A stretch of DNA of 64,000 bases from Microbacterium sp. 8M (GTDB lineage: Bacteria; Actinomycetota; Actinomycetes; Actinomycetales; Microbacteriaceae), in assembly GCF_902506375.1 (NCBI RefSeq), contig NZ_LR733284.1:2589092-2653091 (forward strand), in the 5' to 3' direction. The stretch's first letter is position 1, and each line of letters begins with the position of its first letter. Below the pieces are notes generated by a model. The model ran no database searches. It was given only the letters and a program-made list of their open reading frames with translations, and was not told the DNA's origin. Positions 43,148 to 51,591 of this stretch are shown piece after piece. The position numbers and the translations under genes were made by a program.

Positions 43148-43842
43148 TTCGTGCTCCTCGTGCCGGCCGCGGCGATGCCTCGCTCCGCGGCGTACTCCGC
43201 CAGCAGCTCCCGCAGCATGCGGCGCCCGCGGTGCAGGCGGCTCATCACGGTGCCGATGGGGGTCTTCATGATGTCGGCGATCTCCTGGTAGGCGAAGCCC
43301 TCGACGTCGGCGAGGTACACCGCCAGCCGGAAGTCCTCCGGGACCGCCTGCAGCGCCTCCTTGACGACGGAGGCGGGCATGCGGTCGATCGCCTCGGCCT
43401 CGGCCGAGCGGCTGTGCGTGGCCGTGGTGGACTCGGCGCCGCCGAGCTGCCAGTCCTCGAGCTCGTCGATCGTGCCCTGGTAGGGCTCGCGCTGCCGCTT
43501 GCGATAGATGTTGATGTAGGTGTTCGTCAGGATCCGGTAGAGCCAGGCCTTCAGGTTCGTGCCCTGGGTGAAGCTCGACCACGAGGCGAACGCCTTCACG
43601 AACGTCTCCTGCACCAGATCCGCGGCGTCGGAGGGGTTGCGCGTCATGCGCATGGCGGCGGCGTAGAGCTGATCCATGAAGGGGATCGCCTGCTCCTCGA
43701 ATTCCCGGCGCGCGGAGGACTCCGCGTCGGGCTGCGCGTCCAGCGGTGCCTGATCGTTCATCGCCAGCCAGTCTAGGCCGTCGAGATCGGGGTGCACCGA
43801 GCCGTCCACGTCGAGGGGCACTCGCTCGAGCGTCGCCAGCAT
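43144..43842 (-). CDS. sigR: RNA polymerase sigma factor SigR (ECF)
   Basis: A 232-aa ECF sigma factor of the SigR/SigH group that drives thioredoxin and mycothiol genes under disulfide stress. Region 2 has [20 protein letters not shown] and the helix [15 protein letters not shown]; region 4 has [29 protein letters not shown] 43842 has the SD AAGGA at good spacing. An internal ATG at 43761 matches many family N-termini and has TAGACT 8 nt before it, so a shorter, possibly leaderless form of 205 aa is also plausible. Confidence 0.93.
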   Translation of the reverse strand: MLATLERVPLDVDGSVHPDLDGLDWLAMNDQAPLDAQPDAESSARREFEEQAIPFMDQLYAAAMRMTRNPSDAADLVQETFVKAFASWSSFTQGTNLKAWLYRILTNTYINIYRKRQREPYQGTIDELEDWQLGGAESTTATHSRSAEAEAIDRMPASVVKEALQAVPEDFRLAVYLADVEGFAYQEIADIMKTPIGTVMSRLHRGRRMLRELLAEYAAERGIAAAGTRSTK

Positions 43843-43905
43843 GGGCCCGTCCTTCTCCGTCTTCCCGCGGTCTCCGATCGGAGGCCTTCAGTAGGGTAGG
43901 AACCG

Positions 43906-45243
43906 ATGAGCGCTTCGACGTATTCCCCCGCACCGCGCGGCCGCTGGACGGCGCCGCGTGCCGCCGGCGCCCTGCACGCGCAGCTGCGCGTCCCCGGATC
44001 CAAGTCGCTCACGAACCGCGAGCTCGTGCTGGCCGCGATCGCAGACGGTCCGGGACTGGTCACCGCTCCCCTGCACTCCGACGACTCCGCCCGTATGATC
44101 GACGCCCTGCGCGCCCTCGGCATCGGGGTCGAGGAGGAGCGCGGCTCCGGGGAGTTCGGCCCCGACCTGCGCATCACGCCCGCCCGCCTCACCGGCGGCG
44201 GCACGGTCGACTGTGGTCAGGCGGGCACGGTCATGCGCTTCGTCGCCCCGCTGGCCGGCCTCGCCGACGGCGATGTGCTGCTCACCGCGCACGAGACCGC
44301 CCTGCACCGGCCGATGGGCGCCATGGTCCACGCCCTGCGCGACCTCGGCATCGACGTGGAGGACCACGGCAGCTGGTCGCTGCCGTTCACGATCCGCGGC
44401 CGCGGCCACATCCGCGGCGGCCGGGTGGAGATCGACGCCTCCGCATCCAGCCAGTTCGTGTCGGGGCTGCTGCTCGCCGCCCCGCGCTTCGACGTGGGCC
44501 TGCACCTCGTGCACACCGGCGAGCGCCTGCCCAGCATGCCGCACATCGACATGACCGTAGAGGCTCTGACGCGCCGCGGCATCAAGGTCACCCGCCCGGC
44601 GCCCGGCGAGTGGATGGTGGAGGCCGGCTCCCCGCGCGCCCGTGAGACCGCGATCGAGCCCGACCTGTCCAACGCCGCGCCGTTCCTGGCAGCGGCCCTC
44701 GTCACCGGCGGCGAGGTGTCGATCGCCGGCTGGCCGAGCCGCTCCACGCAGCCAGGGGCGCTCCTGCCGGAGCTGCTGGCTCACCTCGGCGCCGCGGTCC
44801 ACCGCGACGGCGATGTGCTCACGGTGCGCGGCACCGGGCGGATCCGCGGCGGCGAGTTCGACCTTTCGGCCGCCGGCGAGCTCGCACCCACCTTCGTGGG
44901 GCTCGCGGCCCTGGCCGAGGCGCCGACGACGATCACCGGCATCGGCCACATCCGGCTGCACGAGACCGACCGGATCGCGGCGCTCGCCGGGAACCTCCGG
45001 GACCTCGGCGGACAGGCGGAGGAGCTCGAGGACGGCATCCGGATCGTGCCCGCCGAGCTGCACGGCGGGACCTGGCCCGCCCACCACGATCACCGCATGG
45101 CGACCACGGGAGCGCTCATCGGCCTGCGCGTCGCCGGCGTCGAGATCGACGAGATCGGCACCACCGCGAAGACGCTCCCCGAGTTCACGCAGCTGTGGGA
45201 GCGCCTGCTGGCCGGCAGCGCTCCGGGGAGCGAGACGGCGTGA
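43906..45243 (+). CDS. aroA: 3-phosphoshikimate 1-carboxyvinyltransferase (EPSP synthase)
   Basis: A 445-aa enzyme of aromatic amino-acid synthesis joining PEP and shikimate-3-phosphate. LRVPGSKSLTNRELVLAAI (about 26-44) and CGQAGTVMRFVAPL (about 104-117) are the two substrate-binding loops, and LHETDRIAALAGNLRDLGG near 350 is the third. It is divergent from sigR with a 63-bp gap and overlaps rsgA by GTGA, a pairing often seen in actinobacteria. Confidence 0.96.
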   Translation: MSASTYSPAPRGRWTAPRAAGALHAQLRVPGSKSLTNRELVLAAIADGPGLVTAPLHSDDSARMIDALRALGIGVEEERGSGEFGPDLRITPARLTGGGTVDCGQAGTVMRFVAPLAGLADGDVLLTAHETALHRPMGAMVHALRDLGIDVEDHGSWSLPFTIRGRGHIRGGRVEIDASASSQFVSGLLLAAPRFDVGLHLVHTGERLPSMPHIDMTVEALTRRGIKVTRPAPGEWMVEAGSPRARETAIEPDLSNAAPFLAAALVTGGEVSIAGWPSRSTQPGALLPELLAHLGAAVHRDGDVLTVRGTGRIRGGEFDLSAAGELAPTFVGLAALAEAPTTITGIGHIRLHETDRIAALAGNLRDLGGQAEELEDGIRIVPAELHGGTWPAHHDHRMATTGALIGLRVAGVEIDEIGTTAKTLPEFTQLWERLLAGSAPGSETA

Positions 45244-46322
45244 GCTGGATGGACGGCGTCTGGGACGACGGGGACGGCGAGGACGACCTCGACGACTTCG
45301 ACGAGTCCCAGATCCGGACCCGGCCGAATCCCAAGGCCAACCGCCCGCGCACGAAGCGCCGTCCCGCGCACGCCGACGCCGAGATCGGGCGCGTGCTGGG
45401 CGTCGACCGCGGACGGTACGCGGTGCTGCTCGGCGAGGGCACCGACGAAGAGCGCACCATCACCGCCGCGCGGGCGCGCGAGCTCAGGCGCACCCCGATC
45501 GTCACCGGCGACGCCGCCCGGGTGGTCGGCGACACCTCCGGCGAGGAGGGCACCCTGGGCCGGATCGTCGGGATCCTGGAGCGCTCCTCTCTGCTGCGCC
45601 GGAGCGCGGACGACACAGATCAGGTGGAGCGCGTCATCGTCGCCAACGCCGACCAGATGCTCATCGTGGTCGCGGCCGCGGATCCCGAGCCCCGCGAGCG
45701 CCTCGTCGACCGCTATCTGGTGGCGGCGCTCGACGCCGGGATCCGCCCGCTGCTCGTGGTCACCAAGACGGATCTGGCGGATCCGACCGAGTTCCTCACG
45801 CACTTCGCCGGGCTGGACCTGCAGGTCTTCACCAGCGCTCAGGGGCGCATGCCCGTCGACGAGATCGGCGCGGCGCTGATCGGCCACTCCACGGTCTTCG
45901 TCGGTCACTCCGGGGTGGGCAAGTCCACGCTCGTGAACGCCCTGGTGCCCGGGGCGGGCCGCGCGACCGGCCACGTGAACGAGGTCACCGGCCGGGGCCG
46001 GCACACCTCGTCGTCGACGGTGTCGCTGCGCTACGTCGCGCCGGCTCTCGCCCCCGGCGTGCCTCTGGGCTCCGGGTGGGTCATCGACACCCCGGGCGTG
46101 CGCTCGTTCGGGCTCGGGCACGTGGATCCGCAGAACATCCTTGCCGCGTTCACGGAGCTGGCGGCGATCGCAGAGAACTGCCCGCGCGGCTGCACGCACC
46201 TGCCCGATGCGGAGGACTGCGCGCTCAACGAGGCCGCCGCCGACGGCGCGCTCGGCGACGCCGGCCTGGCGCGCCTGGAGTCGCTGCAGCGACTGCTCGC
46301 GACATTCGCCGACAAACTCTGA
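45240..46322 (+). CDS. rsgA: Ribosome small subunit-dependent GTPase RsgA
   Basis: A 360-aa circularly permuted GTPase that assists 30S maturation. Acidic N-terminus (about 1-25), OB fold (about 40-110), G4 motif TKTD, then G1 GHSGVGKST, switch-region GRGRHTSSST, G3 DTPG, and a zinc knuckle CPRGCTHLPDAEDC. GTG 45240 overlaps the aroA stop by 4 nt; ATG 45249 is an alternative. Confidence 0.95.
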   Translation: MSWMDGVWDDGDGEDDLDDFDESQIRTRPNPKANRPRTKRRPAHADAEIGRVLGVDRGRYAVLLGEGTDEERTITAARARELRRTPIVTGDAARVVGDTSGEEGTLGRIVGILERSSLLRRSADDTDQVERVIVANADQMLIVVAAADPEPRERLVDRYLVAALDAGIRPLLVVTKTDLADPTEFLTHFAGLDLQVFTSAQGRMPVDEIGAALIGHSTVFVGHSGVGKSTLVNALVPGAGRATGHVNEVTGRGRHTSSSTVSLRYVAPALAPGVPLGSGWVIDTPGVRSFGLGHVDPQNILAAFTELAAIAENCPRGCTHLPDAEDCALNEAAADGALGDAGLARLESLQRLLATFADKL

Positions 46323-46358
46323 CCGGCCCGGGGTCGCACGGGCGGGTAGCCTGGAGAC

Positions 46359-46835
46359 GTGACTGCACAGCGCCTCGAACCCGGTACCACCGCGCCCGAC
46401 TTCACCCTCCAGGACCAGGACGGAGCGTCCGTCTCCCTGCACGACCTGCGCGGCCGCCGGGTGATCCTGTACTTCTACCCCGCCGCGATGACCCCCGGCT
46501 GCACCACCGAGGCGTGCGACTTCCGCGACAGCCTCTCCTCGCTGCAGGGCGCCGGCTACACGGTGCTCGGCGTCTCCCGCGACGACGTCGCGAAGCTCAA
46601 GCAGTTCGCCGAGCGCGACGGGCTCTCCTTCCCGCTGCTCAGCGACGCCGATCTCGCGGTGCACCGCGCCTACGGCGTCTGGGGGGAGAAGAAGAACTAC
46701 GGCAAGGTCATCGAGGGCGTGATCCGCTCGACGTTCGTCATCGACGAGGACGGCGTCATCGAGCACGCGCTCTACAACGTCAAGGCCACCGGGCACGTGG
46801 CGCGGATCCGCAAGCTGGTCGGCCTCGCGGCCTGA
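46359..46835 (+). CDS. bcp: Thioredoxin-dependent thiol peroxidase (Bcp/PrxQ)
   Basis: A 158-aa atypical 2-Cys peroxiredoxin. The peroxidatic Cys is in TPGCTTEAC, with the resolving Cys five residues on, the PrxQ-alpha arrangement. YFYPAAMTPGC and GVWGEKKNYGK are family markers. It starts at GTG 46359, 36 bp after rsgA. It is near sigR but a SigR-type promoter was not identified for it. Confidence 0.95.
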   Translation: MTAQRLEPGTTAPDFTLQDQDGASVSLHDLRGRRVILYFYPAAMTPGCTTEACDFRDSLSSLQGAGYTVLGVSRDDVAKLKQFAERDGLSFPLLSDADLAVHRAYGVWGEKKNYGKVIEGVIRSTFVIDEDGVIEHALYNVKATGHVARIRKLVGLAA

Positions 46836-46868
46836 CCCGAGGCGGTCCGCAGTCCGCAGCGGCCGGCG

Positions 46869-47273
46869 TCACTCCTGCTCGGCATCGGCCTGTCGACGCG
46901 CCTCGGCCCCCGCGCGCCGGGTCAGCAGGAACAGCAGCACCACGCCGATCACGGCGGGGATGAGCAGCGACAGCACGAACACGGCCGGGAACGGCCGCAC
47001 ACCCACGGCGCTGAGCGCGACCGCGATGGCGAGGATCTGCGCCACCATTCCGCCGCTGCGGCCGTACGAGCGACCGCGCAGCACGGCGTAGGCGAGCACG
47101 GCGAGCCCCGCCGCGCCGACCAGGCTGAGGCCGATGAGCCCCAGTGCCGACGGCAGCGATCCGGCATCTCCCGCACTGAGGCCGAAGACCTCGATCAGCG
47201 TGATCACCAGCAGCGCGACGGCCTCCAGGGCGAGCAGGGCCGCCGCGGCGATGGTCGGTGTCGACGGGCGCAT
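46869..47273 (-). CDS. Hypothetical membrane protein, four TM helices
   Basis: A 134-aa protein with hydrophobic segments at about 7-32, 42-66, 77-95 and 98-118, and a polar C-terminal tail (RRAGAEARRQADAEQE). No motif with known function is visible. It converges on bcp. Confidence 0.75.
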   Translation of the reverse strand: MRPSTPTIAAAALLALEAVALLVITLIEVFGLSAGDAGSLPSALGLIGLSLVGAAGLAVLAYAVLRGRSYGRSGGMVAQILAIAVALSAVGVRPFPAVFVLSLLIPAVIGVVLLFLLTRRAGAEARRQADAEQE

Positions 47274-47350
47274 GGCGGCTCCTGGGGTGTCGGGGTCGGC
47301 GGCGGTTCGCTCGCGGTTCCGCTGCCGTTCACGCGCGGTCCAGAAAAACC

Positions 47351-47379
47351 TTGATCGTTAGCCTTTCATGTAAGAGAAT
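47351..47379 (+). promoter_or_regulatory. Possible whiB1 promoter in AT-richer leader
   Basis: The region 47341-47395 is markedly AT-richer than its surroundings. TTGATC (47351-47356) and GAGAAT (47374-47379) are spaced by 17 bp. If used, this leaves a 5' untranslated region of about 140 nt before whiB1. Confidence 0.35.
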
Positions 47380-47524
47380 AGAACACAGCCATGTGCTCCC
47401 ACAGCGGCGTGGGGCGAGCATCCGCTCGCATCACCGATGGGCGTCGGCCCCCGAACGCCGCCTACGAATTCCGGGCACGCGAAGAAGTCGCGCGCCCACG
47501 ACATTTCCACACTGAGGAGCCCCC

Positions 47525-47773
47525 ATGGATTGGCGCGACAAGGCCGCCTGCCTCACCGTCGACCCCGAGCTGTTCTTCCCCGTCGGGAACACCGGTCCGG
47601 CCGTCGATCAGATCGAGAAGGCGAAGGCCGTGTGCGCCCGGTGCACTGTCACCGAGGTCTGCCTGCAGTACGCCCTCGAGTCCAGCCAGGACTCGGGCGT
47701 GTGGGGCGGCCTCAGCGAGGACGAGCGCCGCGCTCTGAAGCGCCGCGCCGCGCGCGCCCGTCGCGCCGGCTGA
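47525..47773 (+). CDS. whiB1: WhiB1-type iron-sulfur transcriptional regulator
   Basis: An 82-aa WhiB protein. The four Cys ligands for the 4Fe-4S cluster are C9, C37, C40 and C46, the turn GVWGG is at about 58-62, and the basic C-terminus (RRALKRRAARARRAG) contacts DNA. Start MDWRDKAACL and SEDERRALKRR match WhiB1 of mycobacteria, where the protein binds SigA and responds to nitric oxide. SD GAGGAG is 5 nt before the ATG. Confidence 0.95.
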   Translation: MDWRDKAACLTVDPELFFPVGNTGPAVDQIEKAKAVCARCTVTEVCLQYALESSQDSGVWGGLSEDERRALKRRAARARRAG

Positions 47774-47842
47774 CCCGCCGCGCGCTGAGGCGTCGGCCGC
47801 TGAGCGCGTCGAAGCGTCCGAGGCCCGAACGTCCGATTCCCA

Positions 47843-47875
47843 CCGGATCTGAGCCCTTCGACGGGCTCAGGAACC
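47843..47875. terminator. GAGCCC-TTCGAC-GGGCTC hairpin between whiB1 and pdtaS
   Basis: TGAGCCC and GGGCTCA pair around a 6-nt loop, extended after an internal mismatch by CCGG/CCGG. The core is the same sequence as the 34-bp tandem repeat at 9365-9452. It lies between convergent genes and probably ends both transcripts. Confidence 0.55.
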
Positions 47876-47884
47876 GGATCCGGA

Positions 47885-49369
47885 TCAACCGTTCACCCAG
47901 CGCATCGGGATGTCGATCGTGACGGTGGTGCCTTCGCCGTCCGAACCCTCCCAGACGATCGTGCCGCCGAGCTCGCCCTGGATCAGGGTGCGGATGATCT
48001 GCGTTCCGAGCCCCTGACCGATCCGGCCCTCGGGCAGCCCGTGGCCGGTGTCGCGGACGATCACCCGCAGGTTCTCGTCGGTGCGCTGCGCCTCGATCGT
48101 GACGAGCCCCTCCTGACCGGCCAGGCCGTGCTCGACCGCGTTGGTCACGACCTCGGTGAGGGCCAGCGCCAGCGGGGTCGCGTACTCGCTCGGAAGAACG
48201 CCGAAACGTCCGGTCGACTGCGTGCGCGCCCGGGTGCTCGGTGCCGACGCCACCTCCGCCACGAGCTTGAGCACGCGCGCGAACACCTCGTCGAAGTCGA
48301 CCTTCTGCGCGAGTCCCCCGGCGAGCGTGTCGTGCACCACGGCGATCGACTCCACCCGGCGCATGGCCTGGGTGAGCGCGTCGCGCGCCTCCTCCGAGTG
48401 CGTGCGCCGCGCCTGTATCCGCAGCAGCGATGCGACCGTCTGCAGGTTGTTCTTCACGCGATGGTGGATCTCGCGGATCGTCGCGTCCTTGGTGATGAGC
48501 TCCTGCTCCTGATGGCGCAGCTCCGACACGTCACGGCACAGCACGATCGCACCGATCCGGGTGCCGTGGTCCTTGAGCGGGATCGCCCGCAGCGACACCG
48601 TGACGCCGCGCGCCTCCACGTCGGTGCGCCAGGGCGCGCGGCCGGTGACGACGACGGGCAGCGACTCGTCGACCTGCCGCGACGGCGGGACGATCCGGGT
48701 GGTCACCTCGACCAGGGACTCTCCCTCGAGCTCCTCGTCGAAGCCCATCCGGTTGAACGCGCTAAGCGCGTTCGGGCTCGCGAAGGTCACGATGCCGTCC
48801 ACGTCGATGCGGATGAGCCCGTCCGACGCGCGCGGGGCGCCGCGGCGCGGCGATGTGGGAGCGGAGAGGTCGGGGAACTCGCCGACGGAGATCATGCGGA
48901 ACAGGTCGTCCGCGGCCTCGTTGAACGTGATCTGCTGGCGGGACGGCGTGCGGGCTTCGCCGAGGTTGGTGTGCCGCGTGAGCACTCCGATCGGCCGGGG
49001 CGGCTCTGCATCCTTGCCCCGGGCGCGCACGATCGGCACGGCCCTCACCCGGGTCGGGGTCTCCTCGAACCAGTCCGGGTTGGCGGAGTCGACGATCTCC
49101 GCGGTGTCGAACGCTCCCTGCACCTGGGTGCGCCACTGCGGACGCACCCGCTCCCCCACGATGTCGCGGTAGAACAGCGTCGCCGCGCCGCTGGGGCGGG
49201 TGTGCGCGACCGCGATGAAGGATCCGTCGGCCGTCGCGATCCAGATGACGATGTCCGCCGAGGCCAGATCGGCCAGCAGCTGCCCGTCGCCGGCGAGACG
49301 ATGCAGCCACTCGACGTCGTCGTCGTCGAGGCAGCCCTGGGCCTGGGCGAGATCACTGAGTGTCGACAC
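47885..49369 (-). CDS. pdtaS: PdtaS-type sensor histidine kinase
   Basis: A 494-aa soluble kinase without TM helices. A GAF domain (about 10-165) is followed by a PAS domain (about 180-285), a HisKA_2 phosphoacceptor helix with IREIHHRVKNNLQ (His at about 302-303) and a HATPase_c domain (about 385-490, with EVVTNAVEHGL and DTGHGLPEGRIGQGLGTQI). In mycobacteria PdtaS acts on the ANTAR antiterminator PdtaR, which is not in this window. GTG 49369 is the likely start. Confidence 0.93.
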   Translation of the reverse strand: MSTLSDLAQAQGCLDDDDVEWLHRLAGDGQLLADLASADIVIWIATADGSFIAVAHTRPSGAATLFYRDIVGERVRPQWRTQVQGAFDTAEIVDSANPDWFEETPTRVRAVPIVRARGKDAEPPRPIGVLTRHTNLGEARTPSRQQITFNEAADDLFRMISVGEFPDLSAPTSPRRGAPRASDGLIRIDVDGIVTFASPNALSAFNRMGFDEELEGESLVEVTTRIVPPSRQVDESLPVVVTGRAPWRTDVEARGVTVSLRAIPLKDHGTRIGAIVLCRDVSELRHQEQELITKDATIREIHHRVKNNLQTVASLLRIQARRTHSEEARDALTQAMRRVESIAVVHDTLAGGLAQKVDFDEVFARVLKLVAEVASAPSTRARTQSTGRFGVLPSEYATPLALALTEVVTNAVEHGLAGQEGLVTIEAQRTDENLRVIVRDTGHGLPEGRIGQGLGTQIIRTLIQGELGGTIVWEGSDGEGTTVTIDIPMRWVNG

Positions 49370-49434
49370 CCTGACAGCCTAGGGCGTGTCCGGCGTGCGC
49401 ATTCGCGCGCGACGACCGCCGCGGGCGCGTGAGG

Positions 49435-49821
49435 TCAGAGGATGGCGAGCGACGTCGCGCGCCAGCGCCGGTCGAGGCCTTCCAGGCGCACCGCCACGGC
49501 TCGGGCGCGACCCGGCGTCTGCACGATCAGCGTCGCCTCGACCACCCCGTCGGCGGGCTCCGACACGTGCGTGGAGAGGATCCGGAAGGTCGGCCTGGCC
49601 GGGGCGACTCCTCGTGCGCTGCGGGCCCGGGCGGAGAGATTCGCGCGGGCGGTGAGCACGACGAACGCGTCCTCGGTGAGCCAGCGCGCGAGCTGGTCCG
49701 CCTCGCGCACGCCGGCGAGCACCTCGAGCACGCCGCGCGTCAGGCTCTGCAGCAGCGGCGTCGGATCCGGCAGCTCGGCGCTCGGCGTCGGCTGCGGCGC
49801 GAAATCCTCAAGCGTCATCAT
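49435..49821 (-). CDS. Rv3235-family protein
   Basis: A 128-aa protein resembling the actinobacterial Rv3235 family: TPLLQSLTRGVLEVLAGVREADQL-like helix, then LARWLTEDAFVVL, and a beta-rich C-terminus (RILSTHVSEPADGVVEATLIV, RAVAVRLEGLDRRW). Function unknown. GGGGGG lies 7-12 nt before the double ATG at 49821/49818, favouring this over the upstream ATG at 49863. Confidence 0.75.
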   Translation of the reverse strand: MMTLEDFAPQPTPSAELPDPTPLLQSLTRGVLEVLAGVREADQLARWLTEDAFVVLTARANLSARARSARGVAPARPTFRILSTHVSEPADGVVEATLIVQTPGRARAVAVRLEGLDRRWRATSLAIL

Positions 49822-49955
49822 CGATGTTCCCCCCAGTGCCACAGGACGTGACGTGTCTGGCATTCGAGCACATCCGCACGTCGCGCGGGGCCCACCCGGC
49901 GAGGAATGTGGATAACCCGTATGTCGGATCTGCCGGTTCCCGTACGCTCGTCGGC

Positions 49956-50552
49956 ATGGAATGGGACCGGCTCTTCGAGGACCTCGAGGACCAGATCGCC
50001 TCGGGCTGGGAGGCCGAGCGCGCCGCGCTCGACGCCGAGACGGAGCGACTGCGGATCGCGCGGCTCGATCTGCGCACCCGGCTGGGCGTGCTCGCCGACG
50101 AGGGTTCCACCGTCACCGCCGTGCTCACCGACGCCACCCGGGTTCGGGGCCGACTGTGCGCCGTGGGCGCCGACTGGGCCGCCGTGCATCCGCATGAGGC
50201 CGCAGGGCTGTCGCTGCTGCCCTCGCACGCCGTGGAGCTGTGGTCGCTCGATCACGGGGCGCTGCTGACCAGCGGAGCCGCCGCTGAGCCGCTGTCCCCG
50301 CTGCGGGAGCGGATGACCTTCGGCTTCGTGGTGCGCGACCTCGCCCGGCGCCGCAGCGGGGTCACGCTGCGCACGCGCTCGGGGGCGGTGCTGGCCGGCA
50401 CGATCGACCGTGCCGGCGCCGACCACCTCGACCTGGCGCTGCACGATGCCGGGTCCCCGCGGCGAGCGCGGGCCGTCACCGGCTTCCGCGTGGTGCCGTT
50501 CTCCTCGGTGCTCTCGATCGGCACCGACACTCCCGCTCCCGGCTCGTCCTGA
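49956..50552 (+). CDS. Hypothetical protein with two small beta-barrel-like repeats
   Basis: A 198-aa cytosolic protein. Residues 1-45 form an acidic helix (MEWDRLFEDLEDQIASGW). Two related beta-rich segments follow, around TVTAVLTDATRVRGRLCAVG and GVTLRTRSGAVLAGTIDRAG, each ending near DWAAVHP or DHLDLALHD; these look like tandem Sm- or SH3-like folds. I recognise no named family. It is divergent from the Rv3235-like gene. Confidence 0.75.
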   Translation: MEWDRLFEDLEDQIASGWEAERAALDAETERLRIARLDLRTRLGVLADEGSTVTAVLTDATRVRGRLCAVGADWAAVHPHEAAGLSLLPSHAVELWSLDHGALLTSGAAAEPLSPLRERMTFGFVVRDLARRRSGVTLRTRSGAVLAGTIDRAGADHLDLALHDAGSPRRARAVTGFRVVPFSSVLSIGTDTPAPGSS

Positions 50553-50562
50553 GCGCCGCCGG

Positions 50563-50586
50563 GCCGCGCGGGTCGCCCGCCGCGGC
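50563..50586. terminator. Hairpin between convergent genes
   Basis: GCCGCGCGGG pairs with CCCG-C-CGCGGC (one bulge) around loop TCG. It separates the 198-aa protein gene from the HTH gene and could end both transcripts. Confidence 0.45.
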
Positions 50587-50597
50587 GGACCGCGCGT

Positions 50598-50876
50598 TCA
50601 CTCCGCGCGGTGCACGGCAGGACCCCACAGTTCGGGGAAGCTCGCCGCATTCGCCTGCCGCCACAGCGCCCTGCGCCGGGCGTCCTCCGCCTGGTCCGCG
50701 AGATACTCCGCGATCGAGTCCTCCTCGACCCGCCAGGCTCCTGGAGCCCCGAGGCGGGCGCCCCGCAGACGCCCCTGCAGGATCAGTTCGACGATCTCCT
50801 CCGCCTGCACGTCGAGGAGCTCGGCGACCTGGGCCGGAGCGAGGTAGCGCGGGGCGGCGGCGGATGCGTCGGGCAT
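50598..50876 (-). CDS. Excisionase-type helix-turn-helix protein
   Basis: A 92-aa MerR/excisionase-like DNA-binding protein. YLAPAQVAELLDVQAEEIVELILQGRLRGARLG (about 11-43) is the winged helix, and WRVEEDSIAEYLADQ (about 48-62) the wing and following helix. Relatives such as BldC control development or act as recombination factors. No integrase is adjacent, so a chromosomal regulator is likelier. It is divergent from the SAF gene. Confidence 0.85.
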   Translation of the reverse strand: MPDASAAAPRYLAPAQVAELLDVQAEEIVELILQGRLRGARLGAPGAWRVEEDSIAEYLADQAEDARRRALWRQANAASFPELWGPAVHRAE

Positions 50877-50973
50877 GCACCCATTGTGCTCCGCGGGGGG
50901 CGCCGGGCGGCGCGGCACCCTGCGCTGTGGATAACTTTCCCGGCAGGGATCCGGATTCTGTGACCATGGCCCG

Positions 50974-51591
50974 ATGAGCACCGCACGAGCAGGGCGCCGG
51001 CCATGGACCGATCTGCGCTTCTTCATCGGCCTCCTCCTCATCGTCGCGTCCGTGGCCGGGGTGTGGCTGATCGCGGGCGCCGCCAAGCAGACCAGCCCCG
51101 TGCTGCAGGCCGTGCGGACGATCGTCCCCGGCGAGCCGCTCACCTCGGCGGATGTGCGCGTGGTCGATGTCGTGCTCGGCTCCGCGGGCGCCGGGTACCT
51201 CACCCCGGCCACCCTGGGACCCGGGCTCATCGCGACCCGCACGATCGCCGAAGGAGAGCTCGTCGCGTCGGCGGCCGCGGCGGACGCGGATGAGGGGCGC
51301 ACCACGTCGGTCGTCGTGCGCAGCACGGTGCCGGTGCCCGCCGCGGTCGCGGCCGGTTCGGTGGTCGAGCTGTGGGACGCCGAGCCCCTGAGCGAGGGCA
51401 AGGGCTTCGCCGAGCCCCGGGTGCTGCTCTCCGAGGCCACCGTGGCCTCGGTGGACCGCGACGACGGCCCGCTCTCGGCCAGGACGACCACGCTCGAGCT
51501 CGTGGTGAGCCGCGCCGAGGTCGGAGAGGTGCTCGCCGCCATGACGGGCGGTTCATCCCTGTCCGTCGTCCCGGTCGGAGCGCGCTCGTGA
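50974..51591 (+). CDS. SAF-domain (CpaB-like) membrane-anchored protein
   Basis: A 205-aa protein. One TM helix (about 16-36) follows a short basic N-terminus; the SAF domain (about 43-110) contains RTIVPGEPLTSADVRVVDV and TRTIAEGELVASAA, the pattern of CpaB/RcpC from Tad pilus systems. The C-terminal half is beta-rich. GTGA overlap couples it to the downstream CpaE/MinD-like ATPase. No TadA, TadB or Flp pilin genes are near. Confidence 0.82.
   Translation: MSTARAGRRPWTDLRFFIGLLLIVASVAGVWLIAGAAKQTSPVLQAVRTIVPGEPLTSADVRVVDVVLGSAGAGYLTPATLGPGLIATRTIAEGELVASAAAADADEGRTTSVVVRSTVPVPAAVAAGSVVELWDAEPLSEGKGFAEPRVLLSEATVASVDRDDGPLSARTTTLELVVSRAEVGEVLAAMTGGSSLSVVPVGARS

Noticed and set aside
50598..50876. 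Prophage or integrative element suggested by the excisionase-type HTH protein
   Set aside because: No integrase, phage structural genes or attachment repeats are nearby, and flanking genes have typical chromosomal composition.
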